Shown here: piece after piece, positions 5,708 to 5,774 of the stretch
Layout: each line of letters opens with the position of its first letter
Position numbering within the stretch: position 1 is the stretch's first letter
Origin: CAYLYM01 sp964387645
GTDB lineage: Bacteria > Calditrichota > Calditrichia > RBG-13-44-9
DNA: 5,774 nt
Direction: 5' to 3'
Assembly (NCBI GenBank): GCA_964387645.1
Contig: CAYLYM010000167.1
Span: 1 to 5,774 of the forward strand
The notes under the pieces: model-generated
The model's database searches: none
What the model was told of the DNA's origin: nothing
Seen by the model: the letters and a program-made list of their open reading frames with translations, nothing else
Program-made: the position numbers and the translations under genes

Positions 5708-5774
5708 ATGCAGCGTATCCTCTATATGATCAGAAAAGAGTTCCGTCAGATATTTCGCGATCCTCCCATGGTAG
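5708..5774 (+). CDS. Second ABC-2 permease, N-terminal fragment (cut by window end)
   Basis: An ATG at 5708 begins one base after the stop of the first permease, with GGAG at 5697-5700 as SD at 7-nt spacing inside the end of that gene. The 22 visible codons read MQRILYMIRKEFRQIFRDPP followed by MV, and the frame runs on past the window edge. The pattern IRKEFRQIFRDPP is the cytoplasmic amphipathic segment that precedes TM1 in ABC-2 permeases; the first permease has AWKEFFHIIHDPRT at the same place. With the gene order of the ybh-type operon, this is very probably the partner subunit that makes a permease heterodimer. Only the N-terminus can be judged. Confidence 0.85.
   Translation, partial: MQRILYMIRKEFRQIFRDPPMV

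Overview
The window holds one plus-strand gene cluster that encodes a nearly complete multi-component export system of the ABC-2 type. It comes from a Gram-negative bacterium: there is an outer-membrane factor with a signal peptide and a lipoprotein-type periplasmic adaptor. The DNA is AT-rich. Clear Shine-Dalgarno sequences (for example GGAGG before the adaptor gene) argue against a typical SD-poor Bacteroidetes. The signal peptide ending in Asn-Ala-Gln is common in Bacteroidota/Calditrichota-like (FCB) lineages. The taxon cannot be fixed from this sequence; an FCB-group relative is only a guess.

Layout, left to right: (1) the C-terminal two-thirds of a TetR-family regulator, cut by the left edge; (2) a TolC-like outer-membrane factor; (3) an HlyD/YbhG-type periplasmic adaptor with a lipobox; (4) and (5) two ABC ATPases joined by an ATGA overlap, which match the N- and C-terminal halves of the fused two-domain ATPase YbhF of Escherichia coli; (6) after a 138-bp non-coding gap, an ABC-2 permease of the YbhS/YbhR type that starts at TTG; (7) the first 22 codons of a second permease, cut by the right edge. 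All genes point the same way, and no strong intrinsic terminator was seen between them.

The gene order follows the E. coli cecR-ybhG-ybhF-ybhS-ybhR locus (recalled, not searched), with an outer-membrane factor added and YbhF split into two proteins. The inferred machine is an inner-membrane heterodimer of two permeases powered by two different ATPases, coupled through the adaptor to a dedicated outer-membrane channel, with the TetR protein as probable local regulator. The substrate cannot be read from the sequence; drugs or other toxic small molecules are the usual assumption for this family.

This is a recognisable family rather than a new system. The points most worth a second look are the complementary active-site losses in the two ATPases (Ala in place of the H-loop His in the first, LPLGF in place of LSGGQ in the second), which would fall in the same composite ATP site; the lipoprotein form of the adaptor; and the structured 138-bp gap before the TTG-started permease.
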